Assembly (NCBI RefSeq): GCF_016820515.1
Contig: NZ_JADHDV010000013.1
Coordinates: 62,001 to 126,000 of the forward strand
Source: Pseudoxanthomonas beigongshangi
GTDB taxonomy: Bacteria; Pseudomonadota; Gammaproteobacteria; Xanthomonadales; Xanthomonadaceae
Reading direction: 5' to 3'
DNA: 64,000 nucleotides
Shown: positions 1 to 8,870 of the stretch, piece by piece
Position numbering within the stretch: position 1 is the first letter of the stretch
How the letters are laid out: each line of letters starts with the position of its first letter
The notes under the pieces: model-generated
The model's input: only the letters and a program-made list of their open reading frames with translations
Told to the model about the DNA's origin: nothing
Database searches by the model: none
Made by a program: the position numbers and the translations under genes

Positions 1-408
1 CCTGTCCCAGGATGCCATCGTCCTGGCTGGCGCCCGGCAACTGCGGGCCGGCGAGCGCGCTCGGCAACACCATCATGCGGCCATCGTCGGCCAGCGGCGG
101 CGGGATGCCGGCCTCCACCGCGAAGGCGGGCAGGCGGGTGACCTTGGCGCGATCGCCGAGTTCGCGGCGCGCTTCCGGATCCTCCAGTGGCGACAGCGGC
201 AGCTTCAACCGCTCGACCGCTTCCTGCTTGAGGAAGAGGCCGCCGCCGGTGTCGGTGTACAGGCGCAGGCGTTCACCGGTGGCTCCCTGCGCTTCCAGGT
301 AGACGCGGTCGGATTCGAAGCGCGCCGGCAGGGACTGGCCGGCGTCGGCGGCCGCGGCCAGCAGCAATCCGCCGGCCAACAGCATCGTTCTGGCTTGCGA
401 GGGCATCC
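1..408 (-). CDS. Secreted retropepsin-like aspartic protease, partial (C-terminus off the window)
   Basis: The start lies inside the window but the stop is beyond base 1, so only the first 136 residues are visible. The N-terminus (MPSQARTMLLAGGLLLAAAA) looks like a signal peptide, so the product is probably periplasmic. Around residue 45 the stretch LYTDTGGG carries the Asp-Thr-Gly signature of retropepsin-like or clan AA aspartic proteases, which work as dimers with one such motif per chain. The visible part ends before any second motif could be checked. It is divergent from folA with a 76-base gap. The family call rests on one motif and is tentative; an unknown secreted protein is the alternative. 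Confidence 0.6.
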
Positions 409-484
409 GGCCTTCCCCGAAGATGGTGTGTGGCGAAAGTACGCCGCGTTCCCCCCGCCTGCAATACGCCGGAAGTCAGCCCGC

Positions 485-1000
485 ATGAATCCATCCGTTT
501 CCCTGTCGCTGATCGCCGCGCTCGATCGCCGGCACGCCATCGGCCGCGACAATGATCTGCCCTGGCGGTTGCCCGACGACCTCAAGCGCTTCAAGGCGCT
601 GACCCTGGGCAAGCCGGTGCTCATGGGCAGGCGCACCGCCGAGTCGCTCGGTCGCGCGCTGCCGGGCCGGCGCAACCTGGTGCTGACCCGCCGTGGACAG
701 GTGCCGTTCGCCGGCATGGAGGCGGTGGCGTCGCTCGAGCAGGCGCTGGCCTGGGCGGCCAGCGAGGACAATCCGGAAATCTGCGTGATCGGTGGCGGCG
801 AGATCTACGCGCAGACCCTTTCGCTTGCCGACGCGCTGTACCTGACCCATGTCGATACGTTGGTCGAGGACGCGCACGCGCACTTTCCCCGCTTCGACCC
901 CACCGAGTGGGACGTGGTGCGGCGCGAACCGCATCCGGCCGACGCGCGCCATGCGCATGCGTTCGAATTCATCGATTACCTGCGGGTGCGGACGGCCTGA
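485..1000 (+). CDS. folA: Dihydrofolate reductase
   Basis: Reduces dihydrofolate to tetrahydrofolate with NADPH in the cytoplasm and is the target of trimethoprim. The 171-residue length is normal for chromosomal DHFR. Visible signatures are the Met20-loop region IGRDNDLPWRLPDDL near residues 19-33, with the acidic substrate-binding residue, the NADPH-binding stretch PVLMGRRTAESLG, and VIGGGEIY near residue 100. The ATG at 485 gives the conserved start MNPSVSLSLIAALD; the open frame reaches back to 395 but that extension has no family resemblance. It converges with the DUF1287 gene 18 bases downstream. Confidence 0.96.
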   Translation: MNPSVSLSLIAALDRRHAIGRDNDLPWRLPDDLKRFKALTLGKPVLMGRRTAESLGRALPGRRNLVLTRRGQVPFAGMEAVASLEQALAWAASEDNPEICVIGGGEIYAQTLSLADALYLTHVDTLVEDAHAHFPRFDPTEWDVVRREPHPADARHAHAFEFIDYLRVRTA

Positions 1001-1018
1001 GCCGGAGTCGCCGCGCGC

Positions 1019-1702
1019 TTACGGAAGCAGCGGCCGGTAGTGGCCGATGATGGGGTGCCGGAACAGCAGATCCTCTTCGCGGGTTCCCGCGCCGATGTTG
1101 TGCAGGATCAGCGGTACGCCGTCGGCACCCCGGCGGTCGGAGACGATGCCGATGTGCAGCAGGCCGCTGCCTTGCAGCTTCCAGGCGACGATGTCGCCCG
1201 GCGCGTAGTCCGTCGCCCGTGCGCCGATGGCGCGTTGCCAGCCCTGTTGCTTGAACCAGTGCATCTGGTTGGGCACACGGCGGTGGTCGATGTTCCGATC
1301 CGGGCCGGACATGCCCCAGTCCTGCGGATAGGCGTGGAAGCGGGCCCGCATGTCCTCGTGGATGGCCTGCTGGAGATCCAGTCCCTGCGTGCGCAGGGCG
1401 CGGATCACCACATCCGTGCAGACACCACGATCCTGCGGGACATCGCCGCCTGGATAAGCCAGCCGGACATACGCGGGATCGTAATTGCGGGTGACGCCGA
1501 CCTGCGACCGGGCGGCCGCGACCAGGGGAGGGGAGGCGGCGGAAACAGCGCTTGCGGGCGCGCCCATCGCGGCGGAGACCGCGGTGGGCGCGGGAACTCG
1601 CGGGGACGTTGCGGTGGCCGGAGCACGTCCACATGCCGCCAGCAGCTGGGCGGACAGCAGGGCCATGGCCAAGGTGCGCGGAGGGACCGTCGGAATACGC
1701 AT
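1019..1702 (-). CDS. DUF1287 family lipoprotein (NlpC/P60-like fold)
   Basis: A 227-residue protein with a lipoprotein signal peptide whose lipobox LLAAC places the lipidated cysteine at about residue 24, followed by an Ala/Pro/Thr-rich linker. The remainder matches the DUF1287 family (E. coli YijF type): GVCTDVVIRALR with a conserved Cys, the segment PGDIVAWKL, and HIGIVSD with a conserved His. A Cys-His arrangement of this kind is usual in NlpC/P60 or CHAP-like hydrolases, so an amidase or peptidase acting in the periplasm is possible, but the substrate is unknown. The start at 1702 was chosen because it begins the signal peptide; an upstream ATG at 1768 would mask it. Confidence 0.85.
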   Translation of the reverse strand: MRIPTVPPRTLAMALLSAQLLAACGRAPATATSPRVPAPTAVSAAMGAPASAVSAASPPLVAAARSQVGVTRNYDPAYVRLAYPGGDVPQDRGVCTDVVIRALRTQGLDLQQAIHEDMRARFHAYPQDWGMSGPDRNIDHRRVPNQMHWFKQQGWQRAIGARATDYAPGDIVAWKLQGSGLLHIGIVSDRRGADGVPLILHNIGAGTREEDLLFRHPIIGHYRPLLP

Positions 1703-1787
1703 GGCCCGATTGTAGAGGAGCAACCTCCCACCGGTACGCCGAGATCGGTGAACTGAAAACAGCCGCAAGCCCGATGTTCGGGAGGCG

Positions 1788-2636
1788 TCAGTCCCGGCCC
1801 GCGAAGGAAGCGGGATCCACGTCGCGTCCGGGTACCTGCACGATCCGCAGTTCGTCGGTATCCAACTGCAGCGCGGTGAGCTTGCCGCCCCACACCGCGC
1901 CGGTATCGATCGCGTGCACGCCGTGGCCGATCATCAGGCCCAGGGTCGACCAATGGCCACAGACGATCTTCAGATCGCGCGGGGCGCGGCCGGGCACCTC
2001 GTACCAGGGATACAGGCCCTGCGCCTGGGTGCCGGGTGCGCCTTTCTCCTCGATCGCCATGCGCCCGCGCGGCGTGCAATAGCGCATGCGGGTGAGCACG
2101 TTGATGATGGCGCGCGCGCGGTCGTAGCCGGACAGGCCGGAGGACCAGTTGGGCTTGTCGCCGTACATGTTGCGGAACAGCTTGCGATAGCCGTTGCCGT
2201 GCAACTGCTGCTCGACCTCGCGCGCATAGCGCTCGGCGAGGCTGGTGGTCCATTTGGGCGCGAGCCCCGCGTGAATCATCATCCAGCCCAGTTCGCGGTC
2301 GGCGTGGACCAGTTTCTGTCCGCGCAGCCAGTCCAGCAGCACGCGTGCATCGTCGGCCAGCACCACCCGCTGCAGGTCCGGATTGACCTTGCGCTGCTCG
2401 TCCGGCGAACGTTCGCCGATCGCCAGCAGGGACAGGTCGTGATTGCCCAGCACCACCACGCTCTGCTCGCGCAGCGAATGCACCAGCCGCAGGGTTTCCA
2501 GTGATTGCCCGCCACGGTTGACCAGATCGCCGCAGAACCAGAGCCGATCCCGTGCGGGATCGAAACGCAGCCGCTCCAGCAACCGCTGGGTCGCGTCGTA
2601 GCATCCCTGCAGATCGCCTATCGCCCAGACCGCCAT
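1788..2636 (-). CDS. apaH: Symmetrical bis(5'-nucleosyl)-tetraphosphatase
   Basis: Hydrolyses Ap4A to two ADP and removes the Np4 caps found on bacterial RNA. The 282-residue protein shows the metallophosphatase motifs in order: GDLQGC (7-12), GDLVNRG (about 36-42), GNHD (about 64-67) and a downstream histidine in MMIHAG, which together bind two metal ions. The ATG at 2636 shares its A with the TGA of apaG (TGATG), so the two are translationally coupled. It is the last gene of the operon that begins at lptD. Confidence 0.96.
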   Translation of the reverse strand: MAVWAIGDLQGCYDATQRLLERLRFDPARDRLWFCGDLVNRGGQSLETLRLVHSLREQSVVVLGNHDLSLLAIGERSPDEQRKVNPDLQRVVLADDARVLLDWLRGQKLVHADRELGWMMIHAGLAPKWTTSLAERYAREVEQQLHGNGYRKLFRNMYGDKPNWSSGLSGYDRARAIINVLTRMRYCTPRGRMAIEEKGAPGTQAQGLYPWYEVPGRAPRDLKIVCGHWSTLGLMIGHGVHAIDTGAVWGGKLTALQLDTDELRIVQVPGRDVDPASFAGRD

Positions 2637-3013
2637 CAGTGCAGCGTCCGCGGAACCGAGAGGGTGAACTGGGGAATGGGGGCGTCGAAGCGGGTGCCGT
2701 CGTCGGCAATCATGTCGTAGCTTCCTTTCATGGTCCCGATGTCGGTTTCCAGCACCGCCCCGGAGGTGTATTCGAAGTCCTCGCCCGGCTGCAGCCATGG
2801 CTGCTCGCCGACCACGCCGGCACCTTCCACTTCCCGGACCTTGCCGTTGGCGTCGGTGATGACCCAGTGACGGCCCAGCAGGCGCGCGGGCACGTCGCTC
2901 CGGTTGCGGATGCGGATGGTGTAGGCGAACACATAGCGCCCGTCCTCGGGCGCGGATTGATCGTCGAGGAAGCGGGTGGCTACGTCGATGTCGATGGCGT
3001 AGTCGTGTTTCAT
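2636..3013 (-). CDS. apaG: ApaG protein
   Basis: A 125-residue cytoplasmic protein of the ApaG family, a fibronectin type III-like beta sandwich often linked to divalent cation resistance; the biochemical role is not settled. Family signatures are [36 protein letters not shown] and GSYDM near the C-terminus. The ATG at 3013 gives the usual MKHDY-type start; an ATG six codons earlier (3031) is possible. It lies 59 bases downstream of rsmA and overlaps apaH by one base, the standard rsmA-apaG-apaH order. Confidence 0.95.
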   Translation of the reverse strand: MKHDYAIDIDVATRFLDDQSAPEDGRYVFAYTIRIRNRSDVPARLLGRHWVITDANGKVREVEGAGVVGEQPWLQPGEDFEYTSGAVLETDIGTMKGSYDMIADDGTRFDAPIPQFTLSVPRTLH

Positions 3014-3072
3014 GCCGGACAGTGTATGCATTGCGGCGTGAAACGGGAAACGCCGCGCGGGCGCCGGAACGG

Positions 3073-3870
3073 TCAGGCCGTCGGCGCCACCGGTGCCTGG
3101 TTGGCCAGGCGGATGAAGGCGGCCACTTCCACCTGTTCGGCGCGCGCGTCGGGACTGATTCCTGCGGCTTCGATCGCGGCCCCGTCGCAGACCCCGCCCA
3201 GGGCGTTGCGCAGGGTCTTGCGGCGCTGGCCGAATGCGGCGCGCACGATTTCGGTGAAGCGCTGCGGATCCGCGACGCCAATCTCGGCGGGCGGGCGGGG
3301 CACCATCCGCACGACCGCCGAATCCACCTTCGGCGGCGGCCGGAATGCCCCGGGGGGAACCACGAACAACGGCGTCACCGTGCAGTACGCCTGCAGCATC
3401 ACGCTCAGGCGGCCATAGACCTTGCTGCCGGGACCGGCGGCCATGCGATCCACCACTTCCTTCTGCAGCATGAAGACCATGTCGCGGATCGACGCGGCGT
3501 GTTCGAGCGCATGGAACAGGATCGGCGAGGACAGGTTGTAGGGCAGGTTGCCGACCAGGCGCAGGCGATCGTCACCGGCCAACTTGCCGAAGTCCACCGC
3601 CAGCACGTCCTTGTGGATGATGGTGAGGCGGCCGACGCCTTCGGATGCTTCCATCAGCGGGGTGATCAGATCGCGATCGAACTCGATCGCGGTCAGTTCG
3701 CCGTGCCGGCGCAGCAGCGGCAGGGTGATGGCGCCCTGGCCGGGGCCGATTTCGACCAGCCTGTCGCCCGGCTTGGGATCGACAGCCAGCACGATCCGCT
3801 CGATGTAGCTGCGGTCGGTGAGGAAGTGCTGGCCCAGCGATTTCTTGGGTGGCGCCTTGAAGGGGGGCAT
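3073..3870 (-). CDS. rsmA: 16S rRNA (adenine1518-N6/adenine1519-N6)-dimethyltransferase
   Basis: Dimethylates the two adjacent adenines in the 3'-terminal hairpin of 16S rRNA late in 30S assembly; loss gives kasugamycin resistance. The 265-residue protein has KKSLGQHFL at the N-terminus, the SAM-binding loop [10 protein letters not shown] near residue 40, and the catalytic NLPYN motif near 107. No strong Shine-Dalgarno sequence is visible: a GGGATTC repeat array occupies the space just upstream, between this gene and pdxA. Confidence 0.97.
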   Translation of the reverse strand: MPPFKAPPKKSLGQHFLTDRSYIERIVLAVDPKPGDRLVEIGPGQGAITLPLLRRHGELTAIEFDRDLITPLMEASEGVGRLTIIHKDVLAVDFGKLAGDDRLRLVGNLPYNLSSPILFHALEHAASIRDMVFMLQKEVVDRMAAGPGSKVYGRLSVMLQAYCTVTPLFVVPPGAFRPPPKVDSAVVRMVPRPPAEIGVADPQRFTEIVRAAFGQRRKTLRNALGGVCDGAAIEAAGISPDARAEQVEVAAFIRLANQAPVAPTA

Positions 3871-3879
3871 GGCGAGGTA

Positions 3880-3907
3880 GGGATTCGGGATTGGGGATTG
3901 GGGATTC
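3880..3907. repeat. GGGATTC/GGGATTGG short tandem array
   Basis: Four near-identical units (GGGATTC, GGGATTGG, GGGATTGG, GGGATTC) stand between pdxA and rsmA inside the operon. The same units recur at 63616-63685, where they form a long hairpin. Arrays of this kind are scattered through Xanthomonadaceae genomes; that statement is from general knowledge, not a search. Confidence 0.8.
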
Positions 3908-3936
3908 GAGCGGGCAGGAAGCAGGGTATGCGTTTG

Positions 3937-4914
3937 CTAGCTTGCGGATTTCAGGGTGGCGATGCGGGCGCAGGTCTGTACCGCGGCGAACAGGCTGGAC
4001 GGATCGGCAATGCCCTTGCCGGCCAGGTCCAGCGCGGTGCCGTGATCGACCGCGACGCGCGGATACGGCAGGCCCAGGGTGAGGTTCACCGCCTGCTCGA
4101 AGCCGCTGTATTTGAGCACCGGCAGGCCCTGGTCGTGGTACATCGCCAGTACCGCATCGAAGCCGGCGAGCTTCTGCGGCAGGAACGCGGTATCCGCCGG
4201 CAACGGGCCGATCAGGCGCATGCCTTCCCCGCGCAGCGCGGCCATCACCGGCTCGATGACTTCGATTTCCTCGTGGCCGAGATGGCCGGCTTCGCCCGCA
4301 TGCGGATTGAGGCCAAGCACCGCGATCACCGGATCGCCGATGCCGAAATCGTCGCGCATCGCGGCGTGGGTGATACGCAGCACGGAGGTCAGCGCGTCGG
4401 TGGTGATGGCGTCGGGAACCCGCCGCAGGGGCAGGTGGGTGGTCGCCAGGGCGACCCGGACGATGTCGTTGGCCAGCATCATCACCACCTCGCGGCCAGC
4501 GCGCGCGGCCAGCAGTTCGGTAGTACCGGTGTAGGCGATGCCGCCGGCGTTGATCGCGGCCTTGTGTACCGGGCCGGTGACCACTCCATCGAATTCACCG
4601 CTCAGGCAGGCGTCGGAAGCCTGGGCCAGGGCGGCGATGACGGTGGCGGCGTTGCGGGGATCGGGTTGGCCGAACCGGGTCGGGGCGGGATTGGCCAGCG
4701 GCCGCAGGCACAGCTCACCCGATGCGCGGGCTTCCTGCTGTTCGTCGAGCAGCCGCAGTGGCAGATCCAGCGCGGCCGCGGCCGCCTGCATCACGCCCGG
4801 GTCGGCGAACGCCACCAGCCGGCAATCCCGGCGTGGCTGCTGGGCAAGCCTGACGCAGAGTTCGGGCCCGATGCCGGCCGGCTCACCCGGGACCAGCGCC
4901 AGGCGGGGCAGCAT
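3937..4914 (-). CDS. pdxA: 4-hydroxythreonine-4-phosphate dehydrogenase
   Basis: NAD-dependent oxidation of 4-phosphohydroxy-L-threonine in the DXP-dependent route to pyridoxal phosphate. The 325-residue protein shows the N-terminal GEPAGIGPEL, the GPVHKAAIN segment, and the metal-binding YHDQGLPVLKY near residue 258, followed by NLTLGLPYPRVAVDHGTA, all typical of PdxA. The start lies two bases after the surA stop, so the genes are probably translated as a unit. The order surA-pdxA-rsmA is a classic gammaproteobacterial arrangement. Confidence 0.97.
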   Translation of the reverse strand: MLPRLALVPGEPAGIGPELCVRLAQQPRRDCRLVAFADPGVMQAAAAALDLPLRLLDEQQEARASGELCLRPLANPAPTRFGQPDPRNAATVIAALAQASDACLSGEFDGVVTGPVHKAAINAGGIAYTGTTELLAARAGREVVMMLANDIVRVALATTHLPLRRVPDAITTDALTSVLRITHAAMRDDFGIGDPVIAVLGLNPHAGEAGHLGHEEIEVIEPVMAALRGEGMRLIGPLPADTAFLPQKLAGFDAVLAMYHDQGLPVLKYSGFEQAVNLTLGLPYPRVAVDHGTALDLAGKGIADPSSLFAAVQTCARIATLKSAS

Positions 4915-4916
4915 GC

Positions 4917-6296
4917 TCAGCCGCCGGGAGCGGGCGCGGGCGTTTCAGCCGGTGCCGCCGCCGGCGCATTGGCCGGCGTGCCGTCGGTCTGGGCCTGCGC
5001 GCCGGTACGGATGTTCACGTAGGCTTCGCCGCGCATTTCCTGCAGGAAGCGGTTGTATTCGTCCTCCAGCTTGCGGCGGCCGATGGTCTCGCGGACCTGG
5101 GCACGCTGGTTGGCATCGGTGACATCGCTCTGGCGCGCTTCCACGCGCTGCACGATGTGCCAGCCCGCATCGGTGCGGAACGGCTCGGTGACCTGTCCGT
5201 CGCCGACACCGGCCACCTGCTCGCCAAACGCGGGACCGAAGGCATCGCCGGGGAACCAGCCCAGATCGCCACCTTCACCACGGCTGTTGGGATCCTCGGA
5301 GGATTCCTTGGCGACGGTGGCGAAATCTGCGCCACCGGCGATGCGGGCACGCAGGGTGTCGATCTTGGCCTTGGCCGCGGCAGCGTCCTGGGCCTCCGTG
5401 ATGCGCACGAGGATGTGGCGGGCGTGGTATTCGGTGACGGTGCGCTTTTCCGCCTGCGAGGCGTCGCGGGTCTCCACCAGCTTCAGCAACTGGAAGCCGC
5501 TGGCGCCGCGCAGCGGGCCGACGACCTGGCCGGCCGTCATCGTCTTGAGCATTTCCACGAACGCGGTCGGGATTTCGTCCATGCTGCGCCAGCCCAGATC
5601 GCCGCCATCCAGCGCGTTGGGACTGTCGGAGTAGCGCACGGCCGCGGCGTTGAAGTCCATCTCGCCCTTGTCCAGCAATGCCTTGATGCCATCGATCTTC
5701 TGCTGGCCCGTGGTGATCTGCTCGGCGGTGGCGCCATCCGGCAGCGCGACCAGGATGTGCGCCAGGTGGTATTGCTGGCCGGAGCTGGCCTGCATCGCCA
5801 GGGCGGCGTCCACTTCACCCTCGCTGACCTGGATCTTGCTCTGGGCGAAGCTCTGGCGCAGACGCTGGACGGTGATTTCGTCACGCAGCGAGTTGCGGAA
5901 GTCGTTGAAGGACATGCCGTCCTGGGCCAGGCGCGCGCGCAGGGCGTCGACGGTCATGCCGTTCTGCTGGGCGACCGCGGCGACCGCGCCATTGATTTCC
6001 TGATCGCCGACCTGGATGCCGCTGCCATTGGCGCGTGCCACCTGCAGCTTCATCAGGATCAGGCGTTCCATGACCTGGCGCTCCAGCACTTCCCGCGGCG
6101 GCAACTGGCCGGGCTGGTTGGCGTACTGGTTGACCACGTTGGCGACCGCGCGGTCCAGCTCGCTCTGCAGGATGACGTCCTCGTCGACGATCGCGGCGAT
6201 CCGGTCCAGCGGCTGGAGCGTCTGGGCCGACAGCGGGAGCACGCAGGCGGCGGCCAGCAGGACGGCGGCGAGGGGGCGGTACAACTTGATGGTCAT
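4917..6296 (-). CDS. surA: Periplasmic chaperone and peptidyl-prolyl isomerase SurA
   Basis: Carries unfolded outer-membrane proteins through the periplasm to the BAM complex; LptD is one known client, and it is encoded just upstream. The 459-residue protein has a Sec signal peptide ending near residue 24, the SurA N-domain beginning LDRIAAIVDEDVILQSELD, and two parvulin domains starting near HLAHILVALP (about 177) and HARHILVRIT (about 290). The tail after about residue 430 is unusually rich in Ala and Pro. Its ATG overlaps the lptD stop as ATGA. Confidence 0.97.
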   Translation of the reverse strand: MTIKLYRPLAAVLLAAACVLPLSAQTLQPLDRIAAIVDEDVILQSELDRAVANVVNQYANQPGQLPPREVLERQVMERLILMKLQVARANGSGIQVGDQEINGAVAAVAQQNGMTVDALRARLAQDGMSFNDFRNSLRDEITVQRLRQSFAQSKIQVSEGEVDAALAMQASSGQQYHLAHILVALPDGATAEQITTGQQKIDGIKALLDKGEMDFNAAAVRYSDSPNALDGGDLGWRSMDEIPTAFVEMLKTMTAGQVVGPLRGASGFQLLKLVETRDASQAEKRTVTEYHARHILVRITEAQDAAAAKAKIDTLRARIAGGADFATVAKESSEDPNSRGEGGDLGWFPGDAFGPAFGEQVAGVGDGQVTEPFRTDAGWHIVQRVEARQSDVTDANQRAQVRETIGRRKLEDEYNRFLQEMRGEAYVNIRTGAQAQTDGTPANAPAAAPAETPAPAPGG

Positions 6297-8734
6297 GGCA
6301 GCATATCCGGAGCGTAGCGGTTGTCGTCGTCCGGATCCGGCGCGGTATTGCTCGGCGGGACGAGATAGAGATCGTCTCGGTAATAGCCGAGGATACCACG
6401 GCGCAGGGTGCGCTCCGTGTCCTGGCCGGCCGAGCCGAGGCCCTTGAGGACGAATTCGACCTGGATGGAATTGTTCATTTCCCCCTCGCGGTTGCGCACG
6501 TAGCGGCGCACCACCGCGCGGACTGCCAGGCAGCAGCTATCCCACTGGACGCCGGCGATGCCTTCCAGCAGCTTGTTGTCCATGAACGAGTGGTAGTAGC
6601 GGCCGACGATGCTCCAGGACGGGCTGACCGGGTACAGGAACGAGAAGTCGCCCTGTTCCAGCAGGTCCCTGCGATGGCGGTAGGTCAGGTTGACCACACC
6701 GTCGTCGCCGATCAGGTAGCGCGCGCGCAGGCTGGCTAGGTCTTCCCGACGGAACTTCGGATCCCACTGGTAGGAGGCGCCGATGGTCCAGCGATCGGTG
6801 GGGGCGTAGTTGGCATCGGCAATCCATGCCGATTTGCCCTTCAGCAACGGGGCCTCGGAGGGGGATAGGGTAACTTGGCTGTCCTCGAAATACCGGATCT
6901 GGCCGAGGCTCATGGACGCCCGTTCGAACCCATCGGACTGACGAAGGAAACGGGTGGTCAATGCCATCGTCAATTGGTTGGCGTCCGACTGGCGATCCGG
7001 ACCCGAATAGCGGTTGTCACGGAACATCTGGCCCCAGCTGAAGGTGAAGGGGCGGGTGTCGAACAGCGGGATGCCATCCTGCTCGCGATACGGCACGTTG
7101 AGGTAAAACAGCCGCGGTTCCAGCGTCTGCAGGAAGCGGCTTCCCTTGATCTCGGTTTCGCGGTCGAAGAACAGGCCCATGTCCACCGAGCCGATGGGCA
7201 GGCTGCGGTTGGGTGATTCATCGTAGTACGGCCGCATCATTGCGTCGGTGACGCTGCCGGCAGGCACGCCCAGCGCGCGCGCCGCGCGGGTGACCGCAAT
7301 GCTGCGGGCCAGGCCGGGATCCAGGCGATAGTCAGTGTAGCGCCAGGCCAGGGTAGGACGGATGTACCAGGACGGTCCCTCGAAGTTCAAGCTGACGGTC
7401 GGCTTCAGATCCAGCCGGGTCCCGCCATCGCGCAGATCATGCTGGAAGCGTACGGCCTCGCTGTGCAAGCCGATATTCAGCCACTGGCCCAGCGGCCGCT
7501 CGTATTTGAAATAGGCGCGCGGCAAACGGTTGTACGGCAGCGAAGCCTTGGTCAGGTTGAAATCCGACAATTGCCAGGCATCGGCCATGATGCCACCGTT
7601 CCAGAACTGGCCTACGCCGTACAGGCCGGCGGTACTGGTGAGTGTGCTGGCGGTCAGGCCGCCGAGGTTGTTGGCGAAGTCCTCGACATAGCGGGAATCG
7701 CTGATCCAGACCAGGTTGGCGCGCGCCTGCCAGTGCTTGCTGAGGTTGTGGTAGCCGTTGAAGCGGAACAAGCCGCGGCTGTCGTCCGGATCCGGGTTGC
7801 GCTCGGGCACGAATTCCGGCTCGTGGGAGCGCGTCTCCAGCAGATCATCGCGATGCATGTAATTGCCCTCCAGCTTGCCGGCACCGCCCCTGTACAGGTA
7901 GCGAAACTCGGCCCCGAGGGCGAAACCGCGCTCGCTCATGTAGCGCGGGTTCAAGGTGGCATCGTAGTTCGGTGCCAGGTTCAGGTAGATCGGCTGGCGG
8001 TAGTCGAAACCATTGCGCCCGGAATGGCTCAGCGCCGGGTACAGCAGGCCGGTATGGCGCTGGTCGTCGATCGGGAACTTGAACCACGGCATGTACAGCA
8101 CCGGCACATGGCCAAGCCGCACGGTCGCGCCGTGGGCCACGCCCCAACCGGTTTCGGTGTTCACGTCGATGCGCCGCGAACGCAGTTCCCAGCGTCGATC
8201 GGAGGGATCGCAGGTCGAGTAGGTGGAGTGCAGCAGGCTGCCTTCCGGACCCTTCATGTCGATGCGATCGGCGCCGCCGTTGCCGCGTCGCGACACCAGC
8301 TGGTACTGCAGGTTGTCAATCTGGTGGCGGTCGGCGTTCTGATCGCCGCGCGCGCTTTCGGCGACCAGGCGGATGCCGGCGTCCTGGTAGCGCACGTGGC
8401 CTTCGGCGGAATAGGTGTCGCTTTCCTGATCGTAGGTCAGGTTGTCCGCGCCCAGGAACTGGTCGCCGCGGACCAGGGCGACGTCGCCCTTGTACTCCAG
8501 GTTCTGTTCGGTGCCACCGAGCTGGTTGCCCTCGATGTGGGTGTCCTGGTTCGCGCGCGCGGCCCGGGCCTGCTCGGTGTTGGCGCCCGCGGCGGGCTGG
8601 GGCACGCCTGCGAAGGCCGGGACGGGATCCTGGATCGGACACAGCGCCCAGCTCTCGGGCTTCTCGTCCGCCAGCGCCGGCAGGCACAGGGCGATACTGA
8701 ACGGCAGGGGCAGCAGGCGAAGGACTGGACGCAC
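6293..8734 (-). CDS. lptD: LPS-assembly outer-membrane protein LptD
   Basis: The beta-barrel component of the LptD-LptE translocon that inserts lipopolysaccharide in the outer leaflet. The protein has a signal peptide, an N-terminal OstA/jellyroll domain (QDTHIEGNQLGG onward) and a long aromatic-rich barrel. Cysteines occur in WALCP, in TCDPSD and as the pair DSCCLA near the C-terminus, matching the pattern used for interdomain disulfides. I place the start at a GTG at 8734 because it directly begins the signal peptide (RPVLRLLPLP) and has GGAG 11 bases upstream. An ATG at 8806 adds 24 residues without signal character and is the alternative. First gene of the operon. Confidence 0.93.
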   Translation of the reverse strand: MRPVLRLLPLPFSIALCLPALADEKPESWALCPIQDPVPAFAGVPQPAAGANTEQARAARANQDTHIEGNQLGGTEQNLEYKGDVALVRGDQFLGADNLTYDQESDTYSAEGHVRYQDAGIRLVAESARGDQNADRHQIDNLQYQLVSRRGNGGADRIDMKGPEGSLLHSTYSTCDPSDRRWELRSRRIDVNTETGWGVAHGATVRLGHVPVLYMPWFKFPIDDQRHTGLLYPALSHSGRNGFDYRQPIYLNLAPNYDATLNPRYMSERGFALGAEFRYLYRGGAGKLEGNYMHRDDLLETRSHEPEFVPERNPDPDDSRGLFRFNGYHNLSKHWQARANLVWISDSRYVEDFANNLGGLTASTLTSTAGLYGVGQFWNGGIMADAWQLSDFNLTKASLPYNRLPRAYFKYERPLGQWLNIGLHSEAVRFQHDLRDGGTRLDLKPTVSLNFEGPSWYIRPTLAWRYTDYRLDPGLARSIAVTRAARALGVPAGSVTDAMMRPYYDESPNRSLPIGSVDMGLFFDRETEIKGSRFLQTLEPRLFYLNVPYREQDGIPLFDTRPFTFSWGQMFRDNRYSGPDRQSDANQLTMALTTRFLRQSDGFERASMSLGQIRYFEDSQVTLSPSEAPLLKGKSAWIADANYAPTDRWTIGASYQWDPKFRREDLASLRARYLIGDDGVVNLTYRHRRDLLEQGDFSFLYPVSPSWSIVGRYYHSFMDNKLLEGIAGVQWDSCCLAVRAVVRRYVRNREGEMNNSIQVEFVLKGLGSAGQDTERTLRRGILGYYRDDLYLVPPSNTAPDPDDDNRYAPDMLP

Positions 8735-8870
8735 GCGGTACCGGGCTCCGGGATGGTTCGGTTCAGAAACGGCGGTTAGCTTGCCGGATCGCCGGCATGG
8801 CGGCAATGAATACCCCCGGCCGGTTTCGGGTCTGGTTCATGCAGCCCGAAGGCGTCGCCAGCGGGTACGC

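Noticed and set aside
3022-5022. A 666-codon plus-strand open frame across rsmA and pdxA.
   Set aside because: It runs antisense over two well-identified genes and has the composition of a shadow frame.
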